Source: Elusimicrobia bacterium CG_4_9_14_3_um_filter_62_55 (GTDB lineage: Bacteria; Elusimicrobiota; Elusimicrobia; UBA1565). From it: a stretch of DNA of 64,000 nucleotides. A model generated the notes under the pieces. It had not been told where the DNA came from and did not search any database. It worked only from the letters and a program-made list of their open reading frames with translations. Positions 50,664-58,444 of this stretch are shown piece by piece. A program made the translations under genes and the position numbers. Each line of letters starts with the position of its first letter. Within the stretch, counting starts at the first letter, position 1. Where the stretch lies: assembly GCA_002790095.1 (NCBI GenBank), contig PFUL01000194.1, positions 19,116 through 83,115 on the forward strand, given 5' to 3'.

Positions 50664-51509
50664 ATGCGCCGCTCGACTCCCGTTTTCACCGCTCTCCTGC
50701 TCGCCGTGAATGCCGGAGCGTTCGAAATCACGCTGACGCCTCCACAGCCGCTCCCTGGAGACGTTTTGGCGGTGGAAGTGGTGGGGATCGACAATCCCCG
50801 CCGCGCGGAGCTCGTATTCCGCAATGAAACCTACCCTTTCTACGCGATCGCGCCGGGCCGCATGCGCGCCCTGATCGGTCTCACGGCGCGGGACAAGATC
50901 CGCTGGGAGGGCCTGCGCGTCGTCCGGAAACGATTCCTGCTCCCCGACGAGGTCAAAACGGTCGGAATCGAGCTGCAAAAACGGACCTTTTCCCACCAAA
51001 GCCTTCGCATGCCGGCGTCGAAGGCCGCGTTGCCCCAGAAACCCGAAGCCCGCACGGCCATCAACCACATCCGCGAAGCCCTCAGCAAGGACTCCCCCCG
51101 CCAGCGCTGGGAAGGGGCCTTCCTGCGTCCGGCAAAAGGGCGGCGCAGTTCCAAGTACGGCCACACTCGCACCATCAACGGGGCGATGGCCTGGGATTGG
51201 CACAAGGGCATCGACATCGCCGCCGGGGACGGGCAGCCTGTCCTTTCTCCCAACAGCGGACGCGTCGTCCTGACGGGCCGCTTTCCCGTGCAGGGCGGGA
51301 CCGTCATCGTCGACCACGGACAGGGACTGATGAGCGCGTTTTTACACCTGCAGTCGTTCGAGGTGAAAATCGGAGACGAAGTCTCCAAAGGCCAACGCAT
51401 CGCCGCCGTCGGAGGCGGCGGATTCTCCACCGGGTCCCATTTGCATTGGGGCGTCTACGTGCACGGCGCGGCCGTCGACCCGGAACCGCTGCTCGACCGG
51501 CCCCTCTGA
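50664..51509 (+). CDS. M23 family metallopeptidase (LytM/peptidoglycan endopeptidase type)
   Basis: 281 residues from ATG 50664. Signal peptide (MRRSTPVFTALLLAVNAGA), a beta domain (about 20-95) and linker, then the M23 zinc site WHKGIDIAA (His-x3-Asp) and GSHLHWGVYV (His-x-His), with surrounding YGHTRTING. Cleaves peptidoglycan cross-bridges or serves as an amidase activator. An ATG at 50646 overlaps the promoter and is not used. Confidence 0.92.
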   Translation: MRRSTPVFTALLLAVNAGAFEITLTPPQPLPGDVLAVEVVGIDNPRRAELVFRNETYPFYAIAPGRMRALIGLTARDKIRWEGLRVVRKRFLLPDEVKTVGIELQKRTFSHQSLRMPASKAALPQKPEARTAINHIREALSKDSPRQRWEGAFLRPAKGRRSSKYGHTRTINGAMAWDWHKGIDIAAGDGQPVLSPNSGRVVLTGRFPVQGGTVIVDHGQGLMSAFLHLQSFEVKIGDEVSKGQRIAAVGGGGFSTGSHLHWGVYVHGAAVDPEPLLDRPL

Positions 51510-51531
51510 CGGGGCGGCGGCCCCGGCCGGC

Positions 51532-52458
51532 CTAGTACTCGCTAAGCCGGCAACACAAGATACGTCCGGACGTCGGAAGAACTTGCACCTCGCATGATGG
51601 GTTAGCCTGGCCGGGAAGATAACAGTTAATCCCTGCGCTATTAACCACTTTGACATTATTCTGAATGTTCCCGGCGTAAGTCGACGCGGCGAATACCCCC
51701 CATTTCACAGGGCAGAAGCGCTGAGTTCCCACCGAGTACGGATACCAGCGGCAGGCGTTGGAGATCGTCCGCCCCAAGAGGATATAGCTGTCGTCCTGAA
51801 TGCGGATATGCTCCCGGGCGTTGTTGCGCACGATCATCGCGTAGCGGCCGGCGCTGTCCCCACCCCCGGTGTGGATGTAGGCGCCGTATCCACCACCGTG
51901 AGCGAAATACACATTGGCGCTTCCCTTCTGAATCCGCATCGCCCAGTTCGCGCCTCCCTTATTCACATGGATGTCGTGCGAGGGGTTCGTCATGCCGATC
52001 CCCAGAGCGCCGCCGGTCGTGTAGATATTCCCGATCGCCCGAACATAGGAACCGGACTGCACGTAGGTTCCGGCGGTGACCGCCTGCCCGGCCGTTACAT
52101 TCGTTCCCGCGGAGACCGCTTGGGCGGCCGATACGTTCGTCCCGGCGGCGACGGCTTGAGCTGCGGTGAGATTGGTCGCGTAGGCGTTTCCGTTTACCTG
52201 GAGTTTATTACTGCAGCTCGTTGAACCGATGCAGGTGTTGCCCCCCGTGTAGGAGAGGTAGGTGTTCTGCGTCGATCGGAGTTCCTCGTAGACGCCGTAG
52301 GGGGAAGGGTAGTAGGTCGTCAGCGTCAACTGCTCGGTAACCAGGTCGCCGGGCGTGAAGCAGATCAAGCCGAGCGTCAGAAGCGCGACGAACTGCCGCC
52401 GCCCGAACTCCAAACGGATCGTCACCGTTCTGCCTCCGTTTTTCTCGTCTACGCTCAT
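51532..52458 (-). CDS. Pilin-operon surface protein with TTYYPSPYG motif and 12-residue repeats
   Basis: 308 residues. Basic N-terminus and one hydrophobic segment (about 23-38), then TLTTYYPSPYGVYEELRST. Residues about 99-134 hold three repeats of A-x-Q-A-V-x-A-G-T-x-V-x. The rest (GALGIGMTNPSHDIHV, YAMIVRNNAREHIRIQDD) resembles phage tail-fibre-like beta structure. Six cysteines lie at both ends. I associate the YYPSPYG signature with Elusimicrobiota and Omnitrophica pilus loci. RBS GGAGG lies 5 nt before ATG 52458. It is the last gene of a minor pseudopilin operon. Confidence 0.7.
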   Translation of the reverse strand: MSVDEKNGGRTVTIRLEFGRRQFVALLTLGLICFTPGDLVTEQLTLTTYYPSPYGVYEELRSTQNTYLSYTGGNTCIGSTSCSNKLQVNGNAYATNLTAAQAVAAGTNVSAAQAVSAGTNVTAGQAVTAGTYVQSGSYVRAIGNIYTTGGALGIGMTNPSHDIHVNKGGANWAMRIQKGSANVYFAHGGGYGAYIHTGGGDSAGRYAMIVRNNAREHIRIQDDSYILLGRTISNACRWYPYSVGTQRFCPVKWGVFAASTYAGNIQNNVKVVNSAGINCYLPGQANPSCEVQVLPTSGRILCCRLSEY

Positions 52459-52480
52459 AAACGCCTCCCCCCGCGTCCCG

Positions 52481-52786
52481 TCAATTATCGACCGTGAAAT
52501 CGGCCCGCCCCGAAGGACAGGATACCGTCACCGTCGGATTGCCCGCCCCGAACGAACAACTCCCCGACACGCAGGCCCCGCCCGTCTGAGCCCACTCCGC
52601 GATCTTGCGCGCCATGCAGGCCTCGACCCACTGCTTGCGGATGTCCGTGTGCCGGACCTTCGACACCATCACATGCGTTCCGAACGTCATCTTCAGAAGC
52701 CCCGTCGCTAAAATCGTCAACAGCACGGACATGATCAGCACCTGCACCAAGGCGACCCCTCGCTGATCGCCCGCTCGCGCCCTCAT
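52481..52786 (-). CDS. Small pseudopilin-like protein (PilX-like)
   Basis: 101 residues. QRGVALVQVLIMSVLLTILATGLL is a type IV pilin-like N-terminal helix with G at -1, but it has V and Q where most prepilins have F and E5 (GVALVQ). The short C-terminal domain has four cysteines and ends PSGRADFTVDN. It starts on the stop of the preceding gene (ATGA). Confidence 0.72.
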   Translation of the reverse strand: MRARAGDQRGVALVQVLIMSVLLTILATGLLKMTFGTHVMVSKVRHTDIRKQWVEACMARKIAEWAQTGGACVSGSCSFGAGNPTVTVSCPSGRADFTVDN

Positions 52787-53451
52787 GGCCGCACCCCGAA
52801 TTGGGAACTCGCGCTCGTGTCGACCTGAAAATAGAGCTTCGGCGAGTTGGGACCCGGCGGACGAGTCACGTTATAGGCAATGCGAACCGCGTTGTCCTCT
52901 TGCGCGAAGTCCCCGTCGCGTCGAGAAAAATAGCCGTCGGAGGGCATCGTCGAGAGCTCCTCAAGCCCCGAGGCCAGCAGTTGCGGCGTCCCCATGGTCC
53001 CCGTTGTGTTTCCGCAATTGCTCACGGTAACATCGGAAGCCGGGCAGTTTCCGGACACGCTTCGCGTGTAATAAAACAAACATGGCGCCGCGTCCGGGTC
53101 CCCGTCGCACAACCCTGATCCCAAATTCGAGTTGCGCACGCAAAAATGAAAGCGCGTCGACTGCTGGGCTGTGGTGATGCGGGTTGAGTCGGACTTCGCG
53201 TTGCTGCACCCGCTCAACTCCCGGCCGTAGGAATCTTGCGCCGGAAGATCGATGCGGGTCGCCTGGGCGGTCTCGCGCATGAGCGCGCGCATCGACATCG
53301 TCGCCATCAATTTCGTACGGCTCTCCCGAAAGGTCCGCCCGCTTTGGCCGAACGCGGTCGCGTAGATCGCCGACAACGCGGCGATGACCATGCTGAAAAG
53401 AAGCGAGGCGATGATCAACTCAACGATGGTAAAACCGTCGCTCTTCTTCAT
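52783..53451 (-). CDS. Minor pseudopilin (PilW-like)
   Basis: 222 residues from ATG 53451. Class III prepilin signal KKSDGFTIVELIIASLLFSMVIAALSAIY with G-1, F1 and E5, followed by a helix and a beta domain with several cysteine pairs (LSGCSNAK, HFCVRN, GLCDGD, PCLFYY, NCPASD, SNCGNT). It overlaps both neighbours by 4 nt. Confidence 0.88.
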   Translation of the reverse strand: MKKSDGFTIVELIIASLLFSMVIAALSAIYATAFGQSGRTFRESRTKLMATMSMRALMRETAQATRIDLPAQDSYGRELSGCSNAKSDSTRITTAQQSTRFHFCVRNSNLGSGLCDGDPDAAPCLFYYTRSVSGNCPASDVTVSNCGNTTGTMGTPQLLASGLEELSTMPSDGYFSRRDGDFAQEDNAVRIAYNVTRPPGPNSPKLYFQVDTSASSQFGVRP

Positions 53452-53879
53452 CACGGACCCGGCCATGCGACGTCGATTTTCGTCTCCTTGCACACCTTCG
53501 TCCCGCAGACGGTATCGGTCACCGTATAACTCATCGTCCAGCCCAACGAGCGCAGCGACGCCGGCAGATTGCTCGTCACGTCGTGATTTCCCGCGGCCAA
53601 CGCGTAGTTGCCGGAGCTGTCCCCGGGGTAGAGCCAATTATTGGGGGCGGTCGTGACGATCGCGCCCCGCGGGCCCGGCGCCGTCAAATCGGCGCTGACA
53701 TAGGATTTCAATTTTTCCATCTGCTGGCGAGCGTAGAAATGGGCTTTCGCCTGCGATTCGGACTTCTTCGCCCCCGTCTTCGCGGTCAGGACCATCCCAA
53801 AAATGGACGTGACGATCATCGCGACCAACAGCATCGCGATCATCGTTTCAACGAGAGTGTATCCTCGTTCGTCCTTCAT
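53451..53879 (-). CDS. Minor pseudopilin (PilV-like)
   Basis: 142 residues from ATG 53879. Prepilin signal DERGYTLVETMIAMLLVAMIVTSIFGMVL (G-1, Y1, E5), a long amphipathic helix (AKAHFYARQQMEKLKSY), and a small beta domain with one disulfide-like pair (VCGTKVCKE). First gene of the operon. AAAGGACGGGG lies upstream of the start, separated by a run of T. Confidence 0.88.
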   Translation of the reverse strand: MKDERGYTLVETMIAMLLVAMIVTSIFGMVLTAKTGAKKSESQAKAHFYARQQMEKLKSYVSADLTAPGPRGAIVTTAPNNWLYPGDSSGNYALAAGNHDVTSNLPASLRSLGWTMSYTVTDTVCGTKVCKETKIDVAWPGP

Positions 53880-53993
53880 CAAAAAAACCCCGTCCTTTCG
53901 AGTGTAACAGCGGCACTCCGGCGCGTCAATGAGAAAATACGCTTTTATTTAAATCACATTTCAAACACACCCCACCCTCATTTCGGCCAAATA

Positions 53994-54002
53994 TGGTATT
54001 AT
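53994..54002 (+). promoter_or_regulatory. Extended -10 promoter of tRNA-Cys
   Basis: TGgTATTAT, 10 nt before the mature tRNA. The upstream AT-rich stretch (53934-53965) may act as an UP-like element. Confidence 0.5.
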
Positions 54003-54012
54003 CAAAATCGAC

Positions 54013-54086
54013 GGTGCGGTACCCAAGTGGTTTAAGGGGCGAGTCTGCAAAACTCGTATTCATGGGTTCGAATCCCATCCGCACCT
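54013..54086 (+). tRNA. tRNA-Cys, anticodon GCA
   Basis: Acceptor GGTGCGG/CCGCACC, anticodon stem CGAGT/ACTCG around CTGCAAA (anticodon GCA), T-arm ATGGG-TTCGAAT-CCCAT, discriminator U as required for tRNA-Cys. CCA is not encoded (TCCC follows), unlike the tRNA-Arg at 41794. Confidence 0.95.
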
Positions 54087-54093
54087 CCCTTTT

Positions 54094-54119
54094 AAAGAGC
54101 GGGTTCCAGCCCGCTCTTT
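54094..54119 (+). terminator. Intrinsic terminator of tRNA-Cys
   Basis: Perfect 10-bp stem AAAGAGCGGG/CCCGCTCTTT with a 6-nt loop, followed by CCTTTC. Confidence 0.75.
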
Positions 54120-54180
54120 CCTTTCATATTAGACCTCCGGCGTATCCCTTCCGTTACAGGAAGGTAAAGAAACGGTAAAG

Positions 54181-54210
54181 TTGTTCCCCTTCTTTCCCTT
54201 TTGCTATCCT
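54181..54210 (+). promoter_or_regulatory. Promoter of the guaB3-pur operon
   Basis: TTGTTC (54181-54186), 18-nt spacer and TATCCT (54205-54210) with extended TG at 54202-54203. The predicted start near 54217 gives a leader of about 90 nt. Confidence 0.6.
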
Positions 54211-54245
54211 ATTTATGTCGCTAATGCCGATTTGGAATACAAATA

Positions 54246-54291
54246 CCGCCAAGGCGTCCCATCCGATAGAGGACACCTTGCGGCTTTTTTA
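54246..54291 (+). terminator. Leader terminator (attenuator candidate) of guaB3
   Basis: Arms 54246-54259 and 54271-54283 pair with one bulge and one G-T (CCGC..AAGG.GTCC with GGAC.CCTT.GCGG), followed by CTTTTTTA. It lies after the guaB3 promoter and 15 nt before the start codon. An upstream 5-bp hairpin ATTTG-GAATA-CAAAT (54230-54244) could be part of a switch. Confidence 0.75.
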
Positions 54292-54305
54292 TTGGGGGAT
54301 GGATA

Positions 54306-55469
54306 ATGCCTACGTACATCGGTCGTGACCGCGAAGTTCGCCGCTGCTACGGATTCGACGAAATCGCCATCGTTCCCGGCAACGTCACCGTCAATCCGGA
54401 AGAGGTCGACACCACCGTGAAAATCGGGAACGTCGAACTCAAAATCCCATTCCTCGCTTCGGCGATGGACGGAGTGGTCGACACCCGTTTCGCGACCGCG
54501 ATGGGCAAGGCCGGGGGTCTGGGCGTTCTCAACCTAGACGGCATCAACACCCGCTACGAAAAACCCCGCGAAATCGTCAGCCGCATCGCGTCGGCCACGC
54601 CCGACGAGGCCACCCAACTCGTTCAGGAACTCTACAAGGTAGAACCCAAAGAAGAGTTGATCGGAAAGCGCGTCGCCGAGATCAAGGAAAGCGGCGTGCC
54701 CTGCGCGGTTTCGACGATCCCCCAAAACGCCGCGAAATACGGACCGCTCGCCGCCGCGGCCGGGGCCGACCTGTTCTTCGTCCAGTCCACGGTGACGACG
54801 GTCCGCCACAAGACGACGCGCTACGAGGCGTTCGACATCGTGAAGTTCTGCAAGGAAATGAAGATCCCCATCGTGGTCGGCAACACCGTCGGCTACGACG
54901 TCTCGGTCGAACTAATGGAAGCCGGCATCGCCGGCCTGCTCGTCGGGGTCGGACCCGGCGCGGCCTGCACCACCCGCGGCGTCCTCGGACTCGGCGTTCC
55001 GCAGGTCACCGCGACCATCGACTGCGCGGCGGCCCGCGATTTCTACTTCAAGAAGATCGGCCGCTACGTTCCGATCATCACCGACGGCGGCATGTCCACC
55101 GGCGGCGACATCTGCAAGGCGTTCGCCTGCGGGGCCGACGCGGTCATGGTCGGCTCCGCGTTCGCCCGGACGAAGGAAGCTCCCGGGCAGGGCTACCATT
55201 GGGGCATGGCGACGCCGCACTCCAACCTTCCCCGCGGCACCCGCGTCCGCGTCGGAGTGACCGGCACGCTGGATGAAATCCTGTTCGGCCCCTCGCGCCT
55301 CGACGACGGCAGTCAGAACCTCGTCGGCGCTCTGAAGACCTGCATGGGCGCGGTGGGCGCGATGAACATCAAGGAGATGCAGCTCACCGAGATCATCATC
55401 GCTCCGTCGATCAAGACCGAAGGGAAGCTCTTCCAAAGAGCGCAGCAGATCGGGATGGGAAAGTTCTAA
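54306..55469 (+). CDS. guaB3: GuaB3-type IMP dehydrogenase family protein
   Basis: 387 residues. The IMPDH barrel is intact, with the catalytic loop GPGAACTTRGVLGLGVP (Cys-Thr) and nucleotide-binding DGGMSTGGDICKAFACGADAVMVGSAFA, but the CBS/Bateman insert is absent. The C-terminal half includes LVGALKTCMGAVGAMNIKEMQ. These features match the GuaB3 group of IMPDH-related proteins rather than classical GuaB. With guaA directly downstream it most likely supplies XMP. RBS GGGGGAT lies just upstream of ATG 54306. Confidence 0.88.
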   Translation: MPTYIGRDREVRRCYGFDEIAIVPGNVTVNPEEVDTTVKIGNVELKIPFLASAMDGVVDTRFATAMGKAGGLGVLNLDGINTRYEKPREIVSRIASATPDEATQLVQELYKVEPKEELIGKRVAEIKESGVPCAVSTIPQNAAKYGPLAAAAGADLFFVQSTVTTVRHKTTRYEAFDIVKFCKEMKIPIVVGNTVGYDVSVELMEAGIAGLLVGVGPGAACTTRGVLGLGVPQVTATIDCAAARDFYFKKIGRYVPIITDGGMSTGGDICKAFACGADAVMVGSAFARTKEAPGQGYHWGMATPHSNLPRGTRVRVGVTGTLDEILFGPSRLDDGSQNLVGALKTCMGAVGAMNIKEMQLTEIIIAPSIKTEGKLFQRAQQIGMGKF

Positions 55470-56996
55470 GTGATCGTCATTCTCGACTTCGGATCGCAGT
55501 ACACGCAGTTGATCGCACGCCGCCTGCGCGAGCTCGAGGTGTTCTGCGAAATCCTTCCCTTCTCGACCCCGCTCGCGGAGATCCGCCGGCGAAATCCGAC
55601 CGGGCTCATCCTCTCGGGCGGCCCGTCGAGCGTGCACGCGGCCAAGTCTCCGCGCCCGCACGGGGAAATTCTGGAATCGGGACTGCCGATCCTCGGCATC
55701 TGCTACGGCATGCAGCTGCTCGTGCAGATGCACGGCGGGAAGGTCGCCGCGTCGAAGAAGCGGGAATTCGGCCACGCCCGCGCGCGGCTCCAAGGCAAGG
55801 ACCCCTTGTTCGCCGGCCTCTCCAGGACTCTCGATGTGTGGATGAGCCACGGCGACAAGGCCCTTCGCCTCGGCAACGGATTCAAGGTGCTCGCGAAAAC
55901 CCCCTCGGCCCCCTACGCTGCAATCGGCGACTCGAAGCGCAAATGGTACGGCGTCCAGTTTCACCCGGAAGTCGCGCACACCCCGCAGGGAGACAAGATC
56001 CTCCGGAACTTCGCTCGGCGCATCTGCGGCGACAAGCGCCGATGGAACATGAAGGGCTTTCTCGATGAAGCCGTCCGGGATATCCGCCGCCAAGTCGGCG
56101 ACAAGAAGGTTCTCTGCGCCCTCTCCGGCGGGGTCGACTCTTCGGTCGCCGCGGCATTGATCCACAAGGCCATCGGCAAGAAGCTTCACTGCATCTTCGT
56201 CGATCACGGTCTTCTTCGCCGCGGCGACAAAGAGCGGATGAATCGGATCTTCAAGAAAGGCCTCGGCCTGAACCTGAAGATCGATGACGCCTCTAGGATT
56301 TTCCTAACGCGCCTTAAGAGCGTCGCCGACCCTGAACGCAAGCGCAAGATCATCGGCCGCACCTTTATCGAGGTTTTCGAAAAGGACGCGAAGCGTCTCG
56401 GCAAAATCGACTTCCTCGCCCAGGGGACTCTGTACCCCGATGTCATCGAGTCGGTCTCGGTCCATGGCCCTTCGGTCGTGATCAAGAGCCACCACAACGT
56501 CGGCGGACTCCCGAAGCGGATGCGGATGAAGCTCGTCGAGCCGCTGCGGATGCTGTTTAAGGACGAGGTCCGCGAACTCGGCCGCGAACTCGGACTCCCC
56601 GAGGAAGTTATCGGCCAGCACCCCTTTCCCGGTCCCGGCTTGGCGATCCGCGTCCTCGGCTCCGTCACGCCCGAAGCGGTGAAAACACTGCAGCAGGCCG
56701 ATTGGATCATGCAGGAAGAACTGCGAAACGCAGGCTGGTACGACAAGATTTGGCAGGCGTTCGCGGTGCTGCTGCCGATCAAATCGGTCGGAGTGATGGG
56801 CGACGCTCGAACCTACGAGAACGCGATCGCGCTGCGCATGGTCGGAAGCCGCGACGGAATGACCGCGCATTGGATCCACCTGCCCTACAACCTGCTGGGA
56901 CGCATTTCCAGCCGGATCGTCAACGAAGTCCGAGGCGTCAACCGCGTCGTTTACGATGTTAATTCCAAGCCCCCGGCGACCATCGAATGGGAGTGA
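55470..56996 (+). CDS. guaA: GMP synthase (glutamine-hydrolysing)
   Basis: 508 residues, GTG start directly after the guaB3 stop. N-terminal class I glutaminase with GICYGMQLL (nucleophile Cys) and GVQFHPEVAH; ATP pyrophosphatase loop ALSGGVDSSVAAAL; C-terminal dimerisation domain with GQHPFPGPGLAIRVLG and the end KPPATIEWE. Converts XMP to GMP. Confidence 0.97.
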   Translation: MIVILDFGSQYTQLIARRLRELEVFCEILPFSTPLAEIRRRNPTGLILSGGPSSVHAAKSPRPHGEILESGLPILGICYGMQLLVQMHGGKVAASKKREFGHARARLQGKDPLFAGLSRTLDVWMSHGDKALRLGNGFKVLAKTPSAPYAAIGDSKRKWYGVQFHPEVAHTPQGDKILRNFARRICGDKRRWNMKGFLDEAVRDIRRQVGDKKVLCALSGGVDSSVAAALIHKAIGKKLHCIFVDHGLLRRGDKERMNRIFKKGLGLNLKIDDASRIFLTRLKSVADPERKRKIIGRTFIEVFEKDAKRLGKIDFLAQGTLYPDVIESVSVHGPSVVIKSHHNVGGLPKRMRMKLVEPLRMLFKDEVRELGRELGLPEEVIGQHPFPGPGLAIRVLGSVTPEAVKTLQQADWIMQEELRNAGWYDKIWQAFAVLLPIKSVGVMGDARTYENAIALRMVGSRDGMTAHWIHLPYNLLGRISSRIVNEVRGVNRVVYDVNSKPPATIEWE

Positions 56997-56998
56997 TT

Positions 56999-57895
56999 AT
57001 GGCCAAAACCCTCGCCCGATCAAAACAACGCGACATCGGCCTCGAACGCGTCTATAGCGGGAAAGTCCGCGATATCTACGCGGTCGGAACCGATAGATTC
57101 CTCATGATCGCGACCGACCGCATTTCCGCGTTCGATGTGGTGCTCTCTCCCGCGGTAGGCGGCAAGGGAGCCCTCCTGACTCAAATCTCCCGATTCTGGT
57201 TCGACAAGACGAAGGACATCGTCTGCAACCACATGATCTCGGCCGATCTCGCCGAGATAAAGACCCTCGTCCCCGAGGCCAAGCTCGACGACGAGGCCTT
57301 CGAAGGGCGAACGATGCTCGTGCGCAGGGCCGAACGCGTCGACGCGGAATGCGTCGTTCGCGGCTACATCGTCGGCTCCGGCTGGAAGGAATATCAGAAG
57401 ACCGGAAAGGTCTGCGGACACGCGCTGCCGGCCGGGCTCGCGCTCGCCCAAAAACTTCCGGAGCCGATCTTCACGCCGTCGACGAAAGCCGACGCGGGTC
57501 ACGATGAGAACATCAGCCGGGAAACACTCGCTAAGATGATCGGCGCGGACCTCGCCGCGAAACTGGAGCGCCTCAGCCTCGAACTTTACGCGTTCGCCTC
57601 TAGATGGATGGAGCCGCGCGGGCTCATTCTCGCCGACACCAAGTTCGAGTTCGGAGTGATCGACGGGGAGCTCTCTTTGATCGACGAGGCCCTCACCCCG
57701 GATTCTTCCCGGTTCTGGGAATCGTCCGCGTACGAGATCGGGAAATCGCCCGAAAGCTTCGACAAGCAGTTCGTCCGCGATTACCTGGAAAAAACCGCGT
57801 GGGACAAGACGCCTCCCGCGCCGACGCTCCCCGAAGACGTCATCGCGGGGACGATCTCCCGCTACCGCGAGGCGCTGGAGAGGCTGACCCGATGA
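56999..57895 (+). CDS. purC: SAICAR synthetase
   Basis: 298 residues from ATG 56999 (GGGAG 6 nt upstream). YSGKVRDIYAVG (ATP loop), ATDRISAFDVVL, ECVVRGYIVGSGWKEY, FTPSTKADAGHDENIS and ILADTKFEFG are typical of the longer PurC type. Ligates aspartate to CAIR. Overlaps purS by 4 nt. Confidence 0.96.
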   Translation: MAKTLARSKQRDIGLERVYSGKVRDIYAVGTDRFLMIATDRISAFDVVLSPAVGGKGALLTQISRFWFDKTKDIVCNHMISADLAEIKTLVPEAKLDDEAFEGRTMLVRRAERVDAECVVRGYIVGSGWKEYQKTGKVCGHALPAGLALAQKLPEPIFTPSTKADAGHDENISRETLAKMIGADLAAKLERLSLELYAFASRWMEPRGLILADTKFEFGVIDGELSLIDEALTPDSSRFWESSAYEIGKSPESFDKQFVRDYLEKTAWDKTPPAPTLPEDVIAGTISRYREALERLTR

Positions 57896-58434
57896 CCGCC
57901 GCCGCCAAGCCCGCCCGTCCTCAGAAAGCCGCCGCGGCCGGACGCTCCACCGCGGCGGTCCCGACGACGATCATCGAGGTGGCTTCCCGGCACGGATCGA
58001 CCGACGCCGCCGGAGAGGCGACGCTTCGCCAACTCCCGATGCTGGGCATCACCGGGGTCCGCGAGGTTCGAGTCTCGGCCGTCTACGAAATCGCGGGCAA
58101 ATACGGCGCCTCCCAAATCAATCAAATCGCCCGGGAACTGCTCGCGGACCCGATCACGCAGGAATATCGCGTGGAGAAATCGACCCCCTCTCCGGCCTTT
58201 TTGATCGGGCCGCATCACCGCATCGAGGTCTGGCTCAAATCGACGGTCTCCGATCCCGTCGGGGAAAGCACGCAGAACGCGATCACCGCGCTCGGGCTCT
58301 CCGAACCCGTACGCGTGCGTACGGGACGCGCCTATCACTTGATCGGCCGCCTCACGAAAGGACAGGTCGAAACCGTTCTAAACAAACTCGTATCCAATCC
58401 CGTCATCCATACGACGAAGGTGACGCAGCGCTAG
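57892..58434 (+). CDS. purS: Tandem-domain PurS (FGAM synthase subunit)
   Basis: 180 residues, about twice the usual 80. After an Ala-rich leader (1-24) there are two PurS-like halves: about 25-100 (TIIEVASRHGSTDAAGEATLRQL, ITGVREVRVSAVYEI, ELLADPITQEYRVE) and about 110-178 (HRIEVWLKSTVSDPVGESTQ then LGLSEPVRVRTGRAYHL, KLVSNPVIHTTKV). PurS normally works as a dimer bridging PurL and PurQ; here the dimer seems fused. It sits directly upstream of purL. Confidence 0.82.
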   Translation: MTAAAKPARPQKAAAAGRSTAAVPTTIIEVASRHGSTDAAGEATLRQLPMLGITGVREVRVSAVYEIAGKYGASQINQIARELLADPITQEYRVEKSTPSPAFLIGPHHRIEVWLKSTVSDPVGESTQNAITALGLSEPVRVRTGRAYHLIGRLTKGQVETVLNKLVSNPVIHTTKVTQR

Positions 58435-58444
58435 AAGGGGAACC

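Noticed and set aside
54181-54305. Leader as a known purine riboswitch
   Set aside because: No sequence resembling the conserved three-way-junction core (for example UUUCUACC) is present, and the space before the terminator is short.
54215-54332. Upstream ORF (ATG 54215 or 54224) in the guaB3 leader
   Set aside because: It runs through the terminator and out of frame past the guaB3 start. The predicted transcript start is at or after the first ATG, and there is no Shine-Dalgarno for the second. Kept only as a possibility within the attenuator finding.
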